In this document: positions 15,529-24,236 of the stretch, piece by piece
How the letters are laid out: every line of letters begins with the position of its first letter
How positions within the stretch are numbered: the stretch's first letter is position 1
NCBI RefSeq assembly: GCF_040649515.1
Contig: NZ_JBEZFP010000022.1
Location: 21,037-85,036 of the forward strand
Length of the DNA: 64,000 nucleotides
Source of the DNA: Yinghuangia elevatio
Lineage (GTDB): Bacteria; Actinomycetota; Actinomycetes; Streptomycetales; Streptomycetaceae
Direction of reading: 5' to 3'
Translations under genes and position numbers: made by a program
The notes under the pieces: model-generated
Told to the model about the DNA's origin: nothing
The model's database searches: none
Seen by the model: only the letters and a program-made list of their open reading frames with translations

Positions 15529-17718
15529 GTGACCGACACCGTCGAGCGGCCCGACGCCAACGACAAGGCCCGGGGCCGGTTCTCCTACACCGCCGACCTG
15601 TGGGCGCCGGGCATGTTGTGGTGCGTGCTGGTGCGGTCGCCGTACCCGTCCGCGCGCATCGTCGGCCTCGACACCTCGGCCGCGTTCGCGGTGCCCGGCG
15701 TACGCGCCGTCCTGACCGCCGCCGACCTGCCGCCCGAGTCGTACCACGGGCCCGTCGTCGCGGACCGCCCGGTGTTGGCGTCCGACGTCGTGCGGTTCGC
15801 GGGCGAGGCGGTCGCGGCGGTGGCCGCCGAGACCCCGCACGCCGCCAAGCTCGCCGCCGAGGCCGTGCACGTCGACTACGAGCCGCTCGATGCCCGCCTG
15901 GACCCCGAGCACGCGTTCGCCAGCGCGCCGCTGCACCCGGACGGCAACGTCTTCCGGCACATCGCGCTGCGTCACGGCCGTCCCGTGCAGCGCCGGCCCG
16001 ACGGGTCGCCCGTCGACGAGGTCGTGGTCGAGGGCCTGTACGACATCGGCGCGCAGGACCAGGCCAACCCCGCCACCGACGCCGCGCTCGCGCTGCCGTG
16101 CGCCGACGGGGGCATCGAACTCCACGTCGCCACGCAGTGGCCGCACGGCGACCGCGACCAAGTCGCCCAGTGCATCGGGTTCGCGCCGGGCACGCTGCGG
16201 CTGATGCCGACGGGTGTGGGCGGTTCGGCCGGCACGCGTGAGGACATCGGGCTGCTGTCGGTCGTCGCGTGGCTCGCCGCGCGTACCGGACACCCCGTCA
16301 AGTCCGTTGTGGAGCGCGCGGATGCGCTCACGGGCGGGGGCCATCGGCACGCCGCGCGCCTGAAGTACACCCATCGGGCGGACCGCACAGGGCGGTTGCT
16401 GTCCGTCGAGGCGCAAATCCTGCTGGACGGAGGGGCGTACGCGACGACGTCCCCCGAGGTCGTCGGCCGTCTCGCGGGCTGCGCGACGGGGCCGTACATG
16501 GTGCCGCACGCCGCCGTCGACGTGTGGGCGGTACGCACCAACAACCCGCCCGCCGGAACCATGCGCGGCCCGGGGGCGACCCAGGTCTGCTTCGCCTACG
16601 AGGCGCAGATGGACCGCCTCGCGGACGCGCTCGGCATGGACCCGGTCGAGCTTCGCCTGCGCAACGCGCTCAGCGAAGGCACCATGCTGACGACCGGTCA
16701 GATCCTCGACGGGCCGGCCCCGGCAGGGGAGTTGCTCCGTGCCGTCGCGCTCGCGCCGCAGCCGTCCGCACAGCCGGCACCGGGCCTGCGGCGCGGCGTC
16801 GGGCATGCCGTCGGCCTGGTCCCGCTGCTGGGCATCGAAGGCGCCGACGAGTCGTCGACGGCGACGGTCCGCCTGGACCACGGCGTCGTCACCGTCACGT
16901 GCGCGGCGGTCGAGGTCGGGCAGGGCTTCACGTACCTGGTCCGGCAGATCGTCGAGGACGTCCTCGGAATCCCGGACGCGATCGTGCTCCCGGCCGGCAC
17001 CGCCCTGCCCAGCGCGGGACCGGCGGGCCTCGGCCGCCACACCATGCTCACCGCGGGCGCGGTGGACCAGGCCGCCCGGGAGATCCGGGCGGGGCTGCTG
17101 GCCCCAATCGCCGCGCGGTACGGCATGACGGCGGCGCTCCTCGACATCCGCGACGGACGGATCGTGTCCTACGACGGCCTGGTCGACCTGCCCGCCTCCG
17201 TCATGACCGAGGGCCGCGAGGTCGCCGCGACCGCGGGCGCAACCCGGGCGCGGCACACCGAGCCGCTCGACGACGCGGGGCAGGGGGACGCGTACCCGGC
17301 GGTGGCCTTCGCCGCGTGCCGGATCGTCGCCGACGTCGACCCGGAGACGGGCGCTGTGCAGGTGGTGGACGTGACCGGGGCGTACGACGCGGGCCGCGTC
17401 CTCGACCGCGTCCAGGCGCTGTCCCGCATCGAGGGCGCGGTCGCCCTCGGGATCGGCCTGGCCCTCACCGAGGATCTCGCGGCGGCGCGCCTGCACGGGC
17501 CGGTCGCGTGGGCGCTCCCGGGACCGCTGGACATCCCGCCGGTGACGGTCGCGGCGTGGCACGAGGAGCCGCAGCCGGGAACCCCCTTGGGGGCCAAGGG
17601 GCTTGCCGACGCAGCCGTGGTCCCGGTCCCGGCCGCGCTGGCGGCCGCGGTCCGCGACGCCACCGGCCTCGAACTGCCCAGCCTGCCCCTGACCCCGAAG
17701 GCGGTCGCGGCGCGCTGA
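15529..17718 (+). CDS. Molybdopterin-binding catalytic subunit, divergent xanthine-dehydrogenase family
   Basis: This 729-residue protein has the aldehyde-oxidase/xanthine-dehydrogenase a/b hammerhead domain (about 5-115) and the molybdopterin-binding domains. Family parts include VPGVRAVLTAADLP, MRGPGATQVCFAYE and AAVEVGQGF. Two key motifs are unusual. The canonical GGxFGGKED loop reads GGSAGTRED (231-239), and the C-terminal GAKGVGEP motif, whose Glu is the catalytic base, reads GAKGLADA with Asp at 694. Start GTG 15529 lies four bases after the previous stop. Probably an oxidoreductase of purines, aldehydes or N-heterocycles; activity and substrate are uncertain given these changes. Confidence 0.85.
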   Translation: MTDTVERPDANDKARGRFSYTADLWAPGMLWCVLVRSPYPSARIVGLDTSAAFAVPGVRAVLTAADLPPESYHGPVVADRPVLASDVVRFAGEAVAAVAAETPHAAKLAAEAVHVDYEPLDARLDPEHAFASAPLHPDGNVFRHIALRHGRPVQRRPDGSPVDEVVVEGLYDIGAQDQANPATDAALALPCADGGIELHVATQWPHGDRDQVAQCIGFAPGTLRLMPTGVGGSAGTREDIGLLSVVAWLAARTGHPVKSVVERADALTGGGHRHAARLKYTHRADRTGRLLSVEAQILLDGGAYATTSPEVVGRLAGCATGPYMVPHAAVDVWAVRTNNPPAGTMRGPGATQVCFAYEAQMDRLADALGMDPVELRLRNALSEGTMLTTGQILDGPAPAGELLRAVALAPQPSAQPAPGLRRGVGHAVGLVPLLGIEGADESSTATVRLDHGVVTVTCAAVEVGQGFTYLVRQIVEDVLGIPDAIVLPAGTALPSAGPAGLGRHTMLTAGAVDQAAREIRAGLLAPIAARYGMTAALLDIRDGRIVSYDGLVDLPASVMTEGREVAATAGATRARHTEPLDDAGQGDAYPAVAFAACRIVADVDPETGAVQVVDVTGAYDAGRVLDRVQALSRIEGAVALGIGLALTEDLAAARLHGPVAWALPGPLDIPPVTVAAWHEEPQPGTPLGAKGLADAAVVPVPAALAAAVRDATGLELPSLPLTPKAVAAR

Positions 17719-17763
17719 GTGCGGCGCTTGGTTCCCGTACGAGCGCGGCTCGGGGCGTCGGCC

Positions 17764-17848
17764 CGCGGCAAGTTCGCGGCAAGGTCCGCGGCAAGTCCGC
17801 ATTCCGTGCCGGTCAGCCCGTTGCCGGTCGGTCCGTTGCCGGTCAGTC
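17764..17848. repeat. Two short tandem arrays ending on the tetR stop codon
   Basis: Three 11-12-bp units of CGCGGCAAG(G)TY (17764-17797) and three 15-bp units related to CGTTGCCGGTCAGTC (17804-17848). The last 15-bp unit contains the TetR-family gene stop codon (TCA, 17843-17845). Confidence 0.7.
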
Positions 17849-18520
17849 CGCGGCGCGGGCCAGTAGTCCGCGCAGGAAGACTTCGAGCGCGCCCCGCATC
17901 GTGTCGGTGAAGTCGAGGCGTATCGCGGCGAGTTCGGGGTCCGCCTCGTAGGCGGCGAGCATCGCCGCGGACGGATGCGCGTGCGTCCACACGGAGCCGG
18001 CCACCAGGACCGTGGCGGCGCCGAACTGGAAGGTGTCCTCCTCGCCGAGTTCCGGCAGGTGCGTGCCCAGAATCCGGACCAGGATGCCGACGTTCGCGAT
18101 CGTGCTGTGCTTGTAGGTGGCGGCGACCTCGGCGGACACGTTCCGCTCCAGCACCGCCGCCTGCGAGCTGATCAGGTCGCACAGCACCGGACGGGCCGCG
18201 AGCGTCTCCGCGGTGACCGCGGCGATCTCCCGGGCACGCCGGGTCGGCGGAGTCCCCGGGGCCACCGCGGCCGTCAGCTCGGCCTCGTACTGCTCCAGCC
18301 ATTCGCGCAGGGCGACGTCGAGCAATTCCAGCAGGACGGCCTCGCGCGACTCGAAGTACCGCAGCACGTTCGACTTCGCGAGGCCCACCCGGCGGCTGAG
18401 CTCGTTGAGGCTCACCTGCGAGACCGGCATCTCCGCGAGCATCGCGCTCGCCGTGTCGAGGATCGCCCGGCGGCGGATCTCGCGCTGCTCGTCGCTGCGC
18501 GCGCGTTGGAACGTGGTCAT
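17843..18520 (-). CDS. TetR-family transcriptional repressor
   Basis: This 225-residue regulator has an N-terminal helix-turn-helix (about residues 15-62, with VSLNELSRRVGLAKSNVLRYF) and a C-terminal ligand/dimerisation domain of the TetR C-terminal type. It is divergent to an SDR oxidoreductase gene, and the 104-base gap holds three palindromes with half-sites CAGACC/GGTCTG. That strongly suggests that it represses itself and the SDR gene until an inducer binds. Inducer unknown. Confidence 0.92.
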   Translation of the reverse strand: MTTFQRARSDEQREIRRRAILDTASAMLAEMPVSQVSLNELSRRVGLAKSNVLRYFESREAVLLELLDVALREWLEQYEAELTAAVAPGTPPTRRAREIAAVTAETLAARPVLCDLISSQAAVLERNVSAEVAATYKHSTIANVGILVRILGTHLPELGEEDTFQFGAATVLVAGSVWTHAHPSAAMLAAYEADPELAAIRLDFTDTMRGALEVFLRGLLARAAD

Positions 18521-18531
18521 ACCGAGATTCT

Positions 18532-18601
18532 ACAGACCTGCGGTCTGTTGTTAAGAGACCGGGGGTCTGCTACTGTCGATTTCAACAGACCGGCAGTCTT
18601 T
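18532..18601. promoter_or_regulatory. Three TetR operators in the tetR-SDR divergent promoter
   Basis: Three copies of the 15-bp palindrome CAGACC-N3-GGTCTG: 18533-18547 (perfect), 18555-18569 (GAGACC...GGTCTG) and 18586-18600 (CAGACC...AGTCTT). Centres are 22 and 31 bp apart, about two and three helical turns, so dimers would bind one face. A likely SDR -10 box TACTGT (18571-18576) sits between sites two and three. Confidence 0.8.
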
Positions 18602-18624
18602 TAACTCTCCGGAAGGTGTCAGCC

Positions 18625-19551
18625 ATGTACGAGGTCTCCGACCAGACCGGCAAGTCCGTCATCGTCACCGGCGCCAACAGCGGCACCGGCAAGGAGGCGG
18701 CCCGCCGCCTCGCCGCCGCCGGCGCCCGGGTCGTGATGGCCGTGCGCACCCCCGCGAAGGGCGAGGCCGCCCGCGCCGAGATCCTGGGCCGGCACCCGGG
18801 CGCGGACCTGGAGGTGCGCCGGCTCGACCTGGCGGACCTGGCCTCGGTCCGCGAGTTCGCGGACGGCATCCTCGCCGACGGCACCCCGCTGGACGTCCTG
18901 GTCAACAACGCCGGCGTGATGATGCCGCCCGACCGCAACACCACCGCCGACGGCTTCGAGCTGCAGTTCGGCAGCAACTTCCTCGGCCCGTTCGCACTCA
19001 CCGTGCGCCTGCTCCCGGCGCTGCTCGCCGCCCCAGCGCCGCGGGTCGCGACCATGAGCAGCGGGGTGGCCAACGCCGGGCGCATCGACTTCGGGGACCT
19101 GCAGTCCGAGCGCAACTACCGTCCGATGCGCGCGTACGGGCAGTCCAAGCTCGCCGACCTGATCCTCACCCGGCAACTCGCCGCGATCGCCGCCGCCCGG
19201 GGCTGGAACCTCGTGAGCACCGGCGCGCACCCCGGCTTCACCCGCACCAACCTGCAGAGCAACGGCCCGAGCCTCGGACGCGACAAGGCGACCGGCGTCT
19301 TCAGCGGCCGGATGGCGAACCTCCTGCCGTCCCAGGGCGTCGAACAGGGCGCGGAGCCCCTGCTGTTCGCCGCGGCGGACCCGGGCGCCGCGGCAGGCGG
19401 CTACTACGGCCCGAGCAAGCGCTTCGGCCTGGTCGGCCCCACGGGCCCGGCCAAGGTGACCAAGCGGGCCCTCGACGACGCGGTCAACGAGCGGCTGTGG
19501 GCGGCGGCGGAGGAGCTGACCGGCGTACGCCTGGCCGAGTACGCCGCCTGA
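18625..19551 (+). CDS. Short-chain dehydrogenase/reductase (SDR)
   Basis: This 308-residue NAD(P)-dependent oxidoreductase has the Rossmann motif TGANSGTG, the NNAG motif in LVNNAGVM, the SSG of the catalytic Ser region (TMSSGVANAG) and the YGQSK catalytic pair. Its length and the FGSNFLGPFALT segment recall the retinol-dehydrogenase/protochlorophyllide-reductase-like branch. ATG 18625 has GGAAGG upstream. It is divergent from, and probably repressed by, the TetR regulator, and is followed 50 bases later by a metallo-hydrolase gene, likely in the same transcript. Substrate unknown. Confidence 0.9.
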   Translation: MYEVSDQTGKSVIVTGANSGTGKEAARRLAAAGARVVMAVRTPAKGEAARAEILGRHPGADLEVRRLDLADLASVREFADGILADGTPLDVLVNNAGVMMPPDRNTTADGFELQFGSNFLGPFALTVRLLPALLAAPAPRVATMSSGVANAGRIDFGDLQSERNYRPMRAYGQSKLADLILTRQLAAIAAARGWNLVSTGAHPGFTRTNLQSNGPSLGRDKATGVFSGRMANLLPSQGVEQGAEPLLFAAADPGAAAGGYYGPSKRFGLVGPTGPAKVTKRALDDAVNERLWAAAEELTGVRLAEYAA

Positions 19552-19601
19552 GGCCGACCCGACCAACTGTCACCCCGCCCCAACGGCACCCAGGAGATCC
19601 G

Positions 19602-20813
19602 ATGACCGCCCGCACGACCACCCCCCGCCGCTCCCCGCTCCGCGCCCTGCGGCTGCCCGCTTTCGGCGCCGACCCCTCGGGCGAGCGCATGGACCGCATC
19701 CGGCGCTCGCCGAACTTCGCCGACGGCAGGTTCCAGAACCCGGTCGGCGTGCGGATCGGGCCGCCACGCGACCGCATGCCGGGGTTCGTGAAGTCGTACC
19801 TCGACCGGGAGCAGCGGGTACGCCGCAGGCCGACCGGGGACATCCCGCTCCACCCCGACACCCTCGCCGCGCTGCACCGACCGCCGTCCACCGGGCTGCG
19901 GCTGACCTGGATGGGCCACTCCAGCGTGCTGGCCGAGATCGACGGCAGCCGGGTGCTCTTCGACCCGGTGTGGGGCAAGCGCGTCGCGCCGTCGTCGCTG
20001 GTCGGCCCCAAGCGGCTGCACCCGGTTCCGGTGCCGCTCGACGACCTCGGACCGGTCGACGTCGTCGTCATTTCGCACGACCACTACGACCACCTCGACC
20101 TGCCCACGATCCGGCGACTGGCGCGTACCGACACGGTGTTCGCGGTGCCGCTGGGGATCGGGGCGCATCTGGAGCGCTGGGGCGTGGCCCCGGACCGGCT
20201 CCGCGAACTCGACTGGAACGAGTCGGCCACCGTCGCCGGCATCGAGCTGACCGCCACCCCCGCACGGCACTTCTGCGGCCGCGGCCTGCGCAACAAGCAG
20301 CACACGCTGTGGGCTTCGTGGGCGGTGGCCGGCCCGCGGCACCGGATCTACCACAGCGGCGACACCGGGTACTTCCCGGGATTCCGCGAAATCGGCGAGC
20401 GGCACGGGCCGTTCGACGCCACGATGATCCAGGTGGGGGCGTACAGCGAGTACTGGCCCGACATCCACATGACCCCCGCCGAGGGCCTGCGGGCGCACCT
20501 CGACCTGCAAGGCGGCCGGCCCGACGGCGTGATGATGCCGATCCACTGGGGCACCTTCAACCTCGCCATGCACCCCTGGGCGGAGCCCGCCGAAGGCACT
20601 GTCGAAGCAGCCGCAAATACCGGCACCTCCGTGGCAATCCCCCGCCCCGGCGAGCCCTTCGAACCCACCACCGCCCACCTCCCCGGCACCCCCTGGTGGC
20701 GCCCCCTGACCGCCACCCCCGAAGCCCCCGCGGCCCCGAATGCCAATGCCCGTGCGGCGGGGGCGACTTCCCAGGCTGTTGCCATGCGGGAGGAGACGCA
20801 CTCGGTTGCGTGA
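19602..20813 (+). CDS. Metallo-beta-lactamase-fold hydrolase (NAPE-PLD/UlaG-like)
   Basis: This 403-residue protein has the zinc-binding motif SHDHYDHLD, and downstream ligands in PARHFCGRG, YHSGDTGY and MPIHWGTFNL. The arrangement LTWMGHSSVL...FDPVW is typical of the UlaG/NAPE-PLD-like branch that hydrolyses phosphodiester or lactone bonds. The first 95 residues are a basic family extension and the last 40 are Ala/Pro-rich. ATG 19602 is preceded by AGGAGA. It follows the SDR gene closely, suggesting co-expression under the TetR repressor. Substrate unknown. Confidence 0.88.
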   Translation: MTARTTTPRRSPLRALRLPAFGADPSGERMDRIRRSPNFADGRFQNPVGVRIGPPRDRMPGFVKSYLDREQRVRRRPTGDIPLHPDTLAALHRPPSTGLRLTWMGHSSVLAEIDGSRVLFDPVWGKRVAPSSLVGPKRLHPVPVPLDDLGPVDVVVISHDHYDHLDLPTIRRLARTDTVFAVPLGIGAHLERWGVAPDRLRELDWNESATVAGIELTATPARHFCGRGLRNKQHTLWASWAVAGPRHRIYHSGDTGYFPGFREIGERHGPFDATMIQVGAYSEYWPDIHMTPAEGLRAHLDLQGGRPDGVMMPIHWGTFNLAMHPWAEPAEGTVEAAANTGTSVAIPRPGEPFEPTTAHLPGTPWWRPLTATPEAPAAPNANARAAGATSQAVAMREETHSVA

Positions 20814-20831
20814 CGGGCGGGGTGTCTTCCG

Positions 20832-21566
20832 TCAGTCCTGGTCGGAGGGGCGGAAGGCGGGTTTGGTGTTGAGGACTTCGCGGGCCTGGTCGGCGGCGCG
20901 GGCGAGGCTTTCGGCGACGAAGTCGAGGAAGCGGGCGATGTTCTCCAGGCGGGCGCCGGCCGGGGTGGCGGGGCCGAGGACGCCGGCGCCCTCCTTGGCG
21001 ATCTCGACCTGCTGCGTCAGGGAGCGGACGCTCGCGAGCATCGACTGATACCAGACGTCGTCGTCGACGACGTAGCGTTCGCGGCGGCCGTCGCCGCGCT
21101 CCCGGCGTACCAGGGTCTGGCTCTCCAGGAACGCGATCGACTTCGAGATCGTGGCGGGGCTGACCTGGAGGCGGCGTACCAGGTCGGCCGCGGTCAGGCT
21201 GCCGGTGTCGGCGGTGACGAGGCAGGTCAGCACGCGGGCCATCGTCCCGGGCAGGCCGGACTGCATCATCACGGTGGTGAACCGCTCCTCGTAGTCGCGC
21301 ACCGCGTCCGGGTCGCGCCCGTACGGCTGCGGTGCCTCCTGCCCGCCCTGCACGCCGGCGGGCTTGCGGCGGTGGGCGCGGCGTTCGGTGGCGCGGTGGG
21401 CCAGGTCCGCGCGGTACGAGGTGGGGCCGCCGTTGCGCATCACCTCCCGGGTGACCGTCGAGGTCGGACGCCCCAACCCCCTGGCGATCTCGGCGTACGC
21501 AAGGCCGTCGGCCAGGCCCTGCGCGATCTGCCGGCGCTCCGGCTGGGTGAGTCTGCCTCCCGGCAT
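20832..21566 (-). CDS. Regulator with helix-turn-helix and MarR/GbsR-like winged-helix domains
   Basis: This 244-residue protein has two putative DNA-binding parts. An N-terminal helix-turn-helix (about 6-45: LTQPERRQIAQGLADGL...STVTREV) resembles the HTH of IS30-type transposases, and a MarR/GbsR-like winged helix (about 95-165) contains LVRRLQVSPATISKSIAFLE. ATG 21566 has AGGAGG five bases upstream. It is divergent to a DUF4097 gene over a promoter region with six GCAAC-type boxes, probably its operators. The frame overlaps nothing downstream; the convergent metallo-hydrolase ends 18 bases away. Confidence 0.8.
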   Translation of the reverse strand: MPGGRLTQPERRQIAQGLADGLAYAEIARGLGRPTSTVTREVMRNGGPTSYRADLAHRATERRAHRRKPAGVQGGQEAPQPYGRDPDAVRDYEERFTTVMMQSGLPGTMARVLTCLVTADTGSLTAADLVRRLQVSPATISKSIAFLESQTLVRRERGDGRRERYVVDDDVWYQSMLASVRSLTQQVEIAKEGAGVLGPATPAGARLENIARFLDFVAESLARAADQAREVLNTKPAFRPSDQD

Positions 21567-21620
21567 CACGGCCTCCTGGGTGTGTTTTGTGGTCCGCAGC
21601 GTAGCGTTCGGGCGCATCCT

Positions 21621-21750
21621 ATTGCAACGAAGCTATGGATGAGTGTTGCGTTATCGTCAGGGTCGATGCAACGAATTAACCCATTTGACCTGCAATAACG
21701 TGGCTATCTTGCAACGTTCGTGTTGCCGCGAGTCCGAATGCAACGTAGCT
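21621..21750. promoter_or_regulatory. Cluster of TGCAACG boxes in a divergent promoter
   Basis: TGCAACG-type boxes occur at 21623-21629, 21645-21650 (reverse), 21667-21673, 21710-21716, 21722-21726 (reverse) and 21739-21745. The pair at 21711-21726 is a perfect inverted repeat GCAAC-N6-GTTGC. The segment is AT-richer than its surroundings and lies between the regulator gene and the DUF4097 gene. Confidence 0.6.
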
Positions 21751-21815
21751 TTTCCATCGTTCGAAACAACGAGCCGGACCCGCCGACAACCGGCCCCGCC
21801 GACAAGGAGCCCACG

Positions 21816-22478
21816 ATGAACACCTTCGCCACCCCCGCCCCGATCGCCGCCGTCCTGAACGTCCCCGCCGGGCGCATCCAGGTCATCGCCGCCGACCGCG
21901 CCGACACCACCGTCGAGATCCGGCCGTTCAACGCCTCGAAGAGCCGTGACGCCAAGGCCGCGGAGCAGACCGCGGTCGACTACGCCGACGGCGTCCTGCG
22001 GATCGACGTCCCGGTCAAGAACCAGTACGTCGGGCCGTCGGGCGCGATCGAGGTGACCGTGCGGCTGCCCGCCGGCTCCCGCATCGAAATGAAGGCGGCG
22101 GCAAGCGAGTTGCGGGCCGTCGGCCGCCTGGGCGACGTCGCCGTCGAGGGCGCGTACCGGCAGATCAAGATCGACGAGGCGGCCGGCGTCCGGCTCGCCG
22201 CCGTCGACGGCGACGTGGAGATCGGCCGGCTGACCGGCGACGCCGACGTCAGCACCACCCGGGGCGACATCACCGTCGCCGAGGCCGGCCGCGGCACCGT
22301 CGTGCTCGGCACCCAGTCCGGCGACATCACCGTCGCCGCCGCCGCGGGCGTCTCGGGCTCGCTCGACGCACGCACCTCGTACGGCCGCATCGACAACAGC
22401 CTCAAGAACGACGGCACCATCGGACTCGACATCCGCGCCACCACCATGCAGGGCGACATCACCGCCCGCAGCCTCTGA
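21816..22478 (+). CDS. DUF4097 family beta-strand repeat protein
   Basis: This 220-residue protein is made of short repeats of the type GDITVAEAGRG and GDVEIGRLTG, the beta-helix-like adhesin pattern of DUF4097. It has no signal peptide or membrane segment. The function of the family is unknown. ATG 21816 has AAGGAG upstream. It is divergent to and probably controlled by the two-domain regulator. In many actinobacteria such genes sit next to small regulators, which suggests a stress or envelope role, but this is not shown here. Confidence 0.85.
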   Translation: MNTFATPAPIAAVLNVPAGRIQVIAADRADTTVEIRPFNASKSRDAKAAEQTAVDYADGVLRIDVPVKNQYVGPSGAIEVTVRLPAGSRIEMKAAASELRAVGRLGDVAVEGAYRQIKIDEAAGVRLAAVDGDVEIGRLTGDADVSTTRGDITVAEAGRGTVVLGTQSGDITVAAAAGVSGSLDARTSYGRIDNSLKNDGTIGLDIRATTMQGDITARSL

Positions 22479-22490
22479 ACCGTCGGCCCC

Positions 22491-22535
22491 GAGGGGACCG
22501 CGCCACGCCGCTCCGGGCGGCAGCGCGGTCCCCTC
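22491..22535 (+). terminator. Hairpin terminator after the DUF4097 gene
   Basis: GAGGGGACCGCG (22491-22502) pairs with CGCGGTCCCCTC (22524-22535), extendable by one pair, 12 bases past the stop codon. Confidence 0.65.
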
Positions 22536-22614
22536 CGTCGTTCCCGGCCCTTCCCGGAGGGGACGGACGCACGAGCCGGGGTCGGCGCGGGACGGCGAGG
22601 TCGGCAGGGCCACT

Positions 22615-22620
22615 TAGGCT
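22615..22620 (+). promoter_or_regulatory. Predicted -10 element of a leaderless promoter (MFS gene)
   Basis: TAGGCT ends six bases before GTG 22627, and no ribosome-binding site is present. Confidence 0.5.
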
Positions 22621-22626
22621 GTCCCG

Positions 22627-24102
22627 GTGACGACCCTGGACAAGGGGGAGATATCCCCGGACACCGCCGATACCGGCCTGCCTGCCTCGGTGATGCGGCG
22701 GCCGTACCGGGCGCTGACCCTGGGGATCGTCTCGGTGATCCTGCTCATCGCGTTCGAGGCCATGGCCGTTGGCACGGCCATGCCGGTCGCGGTGGACGAT
22801 CTCGACGGCACCGCGCTCTACGGCCTCGCCTTCTCCGCGTACTACACGACGAGCCTGCCGGCCATGGTGTTCTCCGGCCAGTGGTGCGACACGCGCGGGC
22901 CGCGGGTGCCGTTGCTGGGCGGGATCGCGGCGTTCGCGATCGGGCTCGTGCTGTCCGGGGCCGCCCAGTCGATGTGGCCGTTCGTCCTCGGGCGCGCGGT
23001 GCAGGGGCTCGGCGGCGGGCTGGTGATCGTCGCGCTGTACGTCGTCGTGGGCCGCGCGTACCCCGACTCCCTGCGCCCGAAGGTGTTCTCCGCGTTCGCC
23101 TCGGCGTGGGTGCTGCCGTCGATCGTCGGACCGCCGGTGTCGGGTGCGGTGACCGACCACCTGCACTGGCGCTGGGTGTTCCTCGCGATCCCCGCGCTCG
23201 TCGTGTTGCCGATGCTGGCGATCGTGCCGCAACTGCGCCGTGTCCAGGCGGAGATCGCGGCCGATATAGCCTCCGGCGACGCGGGACCGCGCATCGACCG
23301 CCGGCTGATCGGCGCGGCGGCGGGCGCGGCACTCGGGACCGGCCTCGTGCAGTACGGCGGGCAACACCTCACCGTGGCAGGCGTGGTCGTGCTGCTCGCG
23401 GGTTTCGCGTGCATGGTGCCGACCGTGCCGCGGCTCCTGCCGAAGGGCACGCTGCGTGCCCGGCGCGGGCTGCCGACGGTGATCCTGTCGCGCGGCATCA
23501 TCGCGGGGACGTTCTTCACCGTCGAGTCGTTCGTGCCGCTCATGCTGGTGAGCGAGCACGGCTTCTCCCCGACGAAGGCCGGACTCACCCTCACCACGGG
23601 GGCGTTGTCGTGGGCGCTGGGCTCGTGGCTCCAGGGCCGCACCTCGGCGCGGCGGCGGCCCTACCTCGTGGCGGTCGGCTTCGTCCTGGTCGCGTGCGCG
23701 ATCGGCGGGGCCGCGCTGGCACTCGTGCCGGGAGTGACGGCGTACGCGGTGCTGCCCGCGTGGTTCCTGGGCGGCATGGGCATGGGCATGGCGATGTCGG
23801 CGATGAGCACGCTCACGCTGGAACTGTCCGCACCCAAGGAGGCCGGCGGCAACTCGGCGGCCCTGCAGGTCTCGGACGCGCTCGGCACGGTGACGCTGTT
23901 GTCGCTCGGCGGCGCGCTGTTCGCCGCACTCCACGAGAGCGAGGGCCGCGACGCGGACGTGTTCACGCTCATCTTCGCCGTCATGCTCGGCATAGCCCTG
24001 CTGGGCTCCCTCATAGCCCCGCGCGTACGCCCGCCCCGCTCGGCGGCGGACCCCCGGCCACCCCGTCACCCCGGGCTCCGCGGCCCCCGGAGGACCGGCT
24101 GA
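22627..24102 (+). CDS. Major facilitator superfamily exporter
   Basis: This 491-residue membrane transporter has about 14 predicted hydrophobic segments, in the manner of the DHA2/EmrB-type drug:proton antiporters. Motif A-like GQWCDTRGPRVPLLGG lies between TM2 and TM3, and the motif C-like region is LPSIVGPPVSGAV. The C terminus is Pro/Arg-rich. It starts at GTG directly downstream of a TAGGCT -10 box. No regulator is adjacent, and the substrate cannot be deduced. The minus-strand gene 24237-24647 is convergent. Confidence 0.88.
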   Translation: MTTLDKGEISPDTADTGLPASVMRRPYRALTLGIVSVILLIAFEAMAVGTAMPVAVDDLDGTALYGLAFSAYYTTSLPAMVFSGQWCDTRGPRVPLLGGIAAFAIGLVLSGAAQSMWPFVLGRAVQGLGGGLVIVALYVVVGRAYPDSLRPKVFSAFASAWVLPSIVGPPVSGAVTDHLHWRWVFLAIPALVVLPMLAIVPQLRRVQAEIAADIASGDAGPRIDRRLIGAAAGAALGTGLVQYGGQHLTVAGVVVLLAGFACMVPTVPRLLPKGTLRARRGLPTVILSRGIIAGTFFTVESFVPLMLVSEHGFSPTKAGLTLTTGALSWALGSWLQGRTSARRRPYLVAVGFVLVACAIGGAALALVPGVTAYAVLPAWFLGGMGMGMAMSAMSTLTLELSAPKEAGGNSAALQVSDALGTVTLLSLGGALFAALHESEGRDADVFTLIFAVMLGIALLGSLIAPRVRPPRSAADPRPPRHPGLRGPRRTG

Positions 24103-24236
24103 CCCCGTCGTGGTCCACCGGACCCGAGGCATCAGCGGTCGCACCGACTCGACCCGCGACGGTCGGGCAACCGAACAAGGGCGCGGCGCGCGGCGGTACG
24201 CCAGGGCCTGCCACGGACGGCGGGCCCTCGGCCGGC

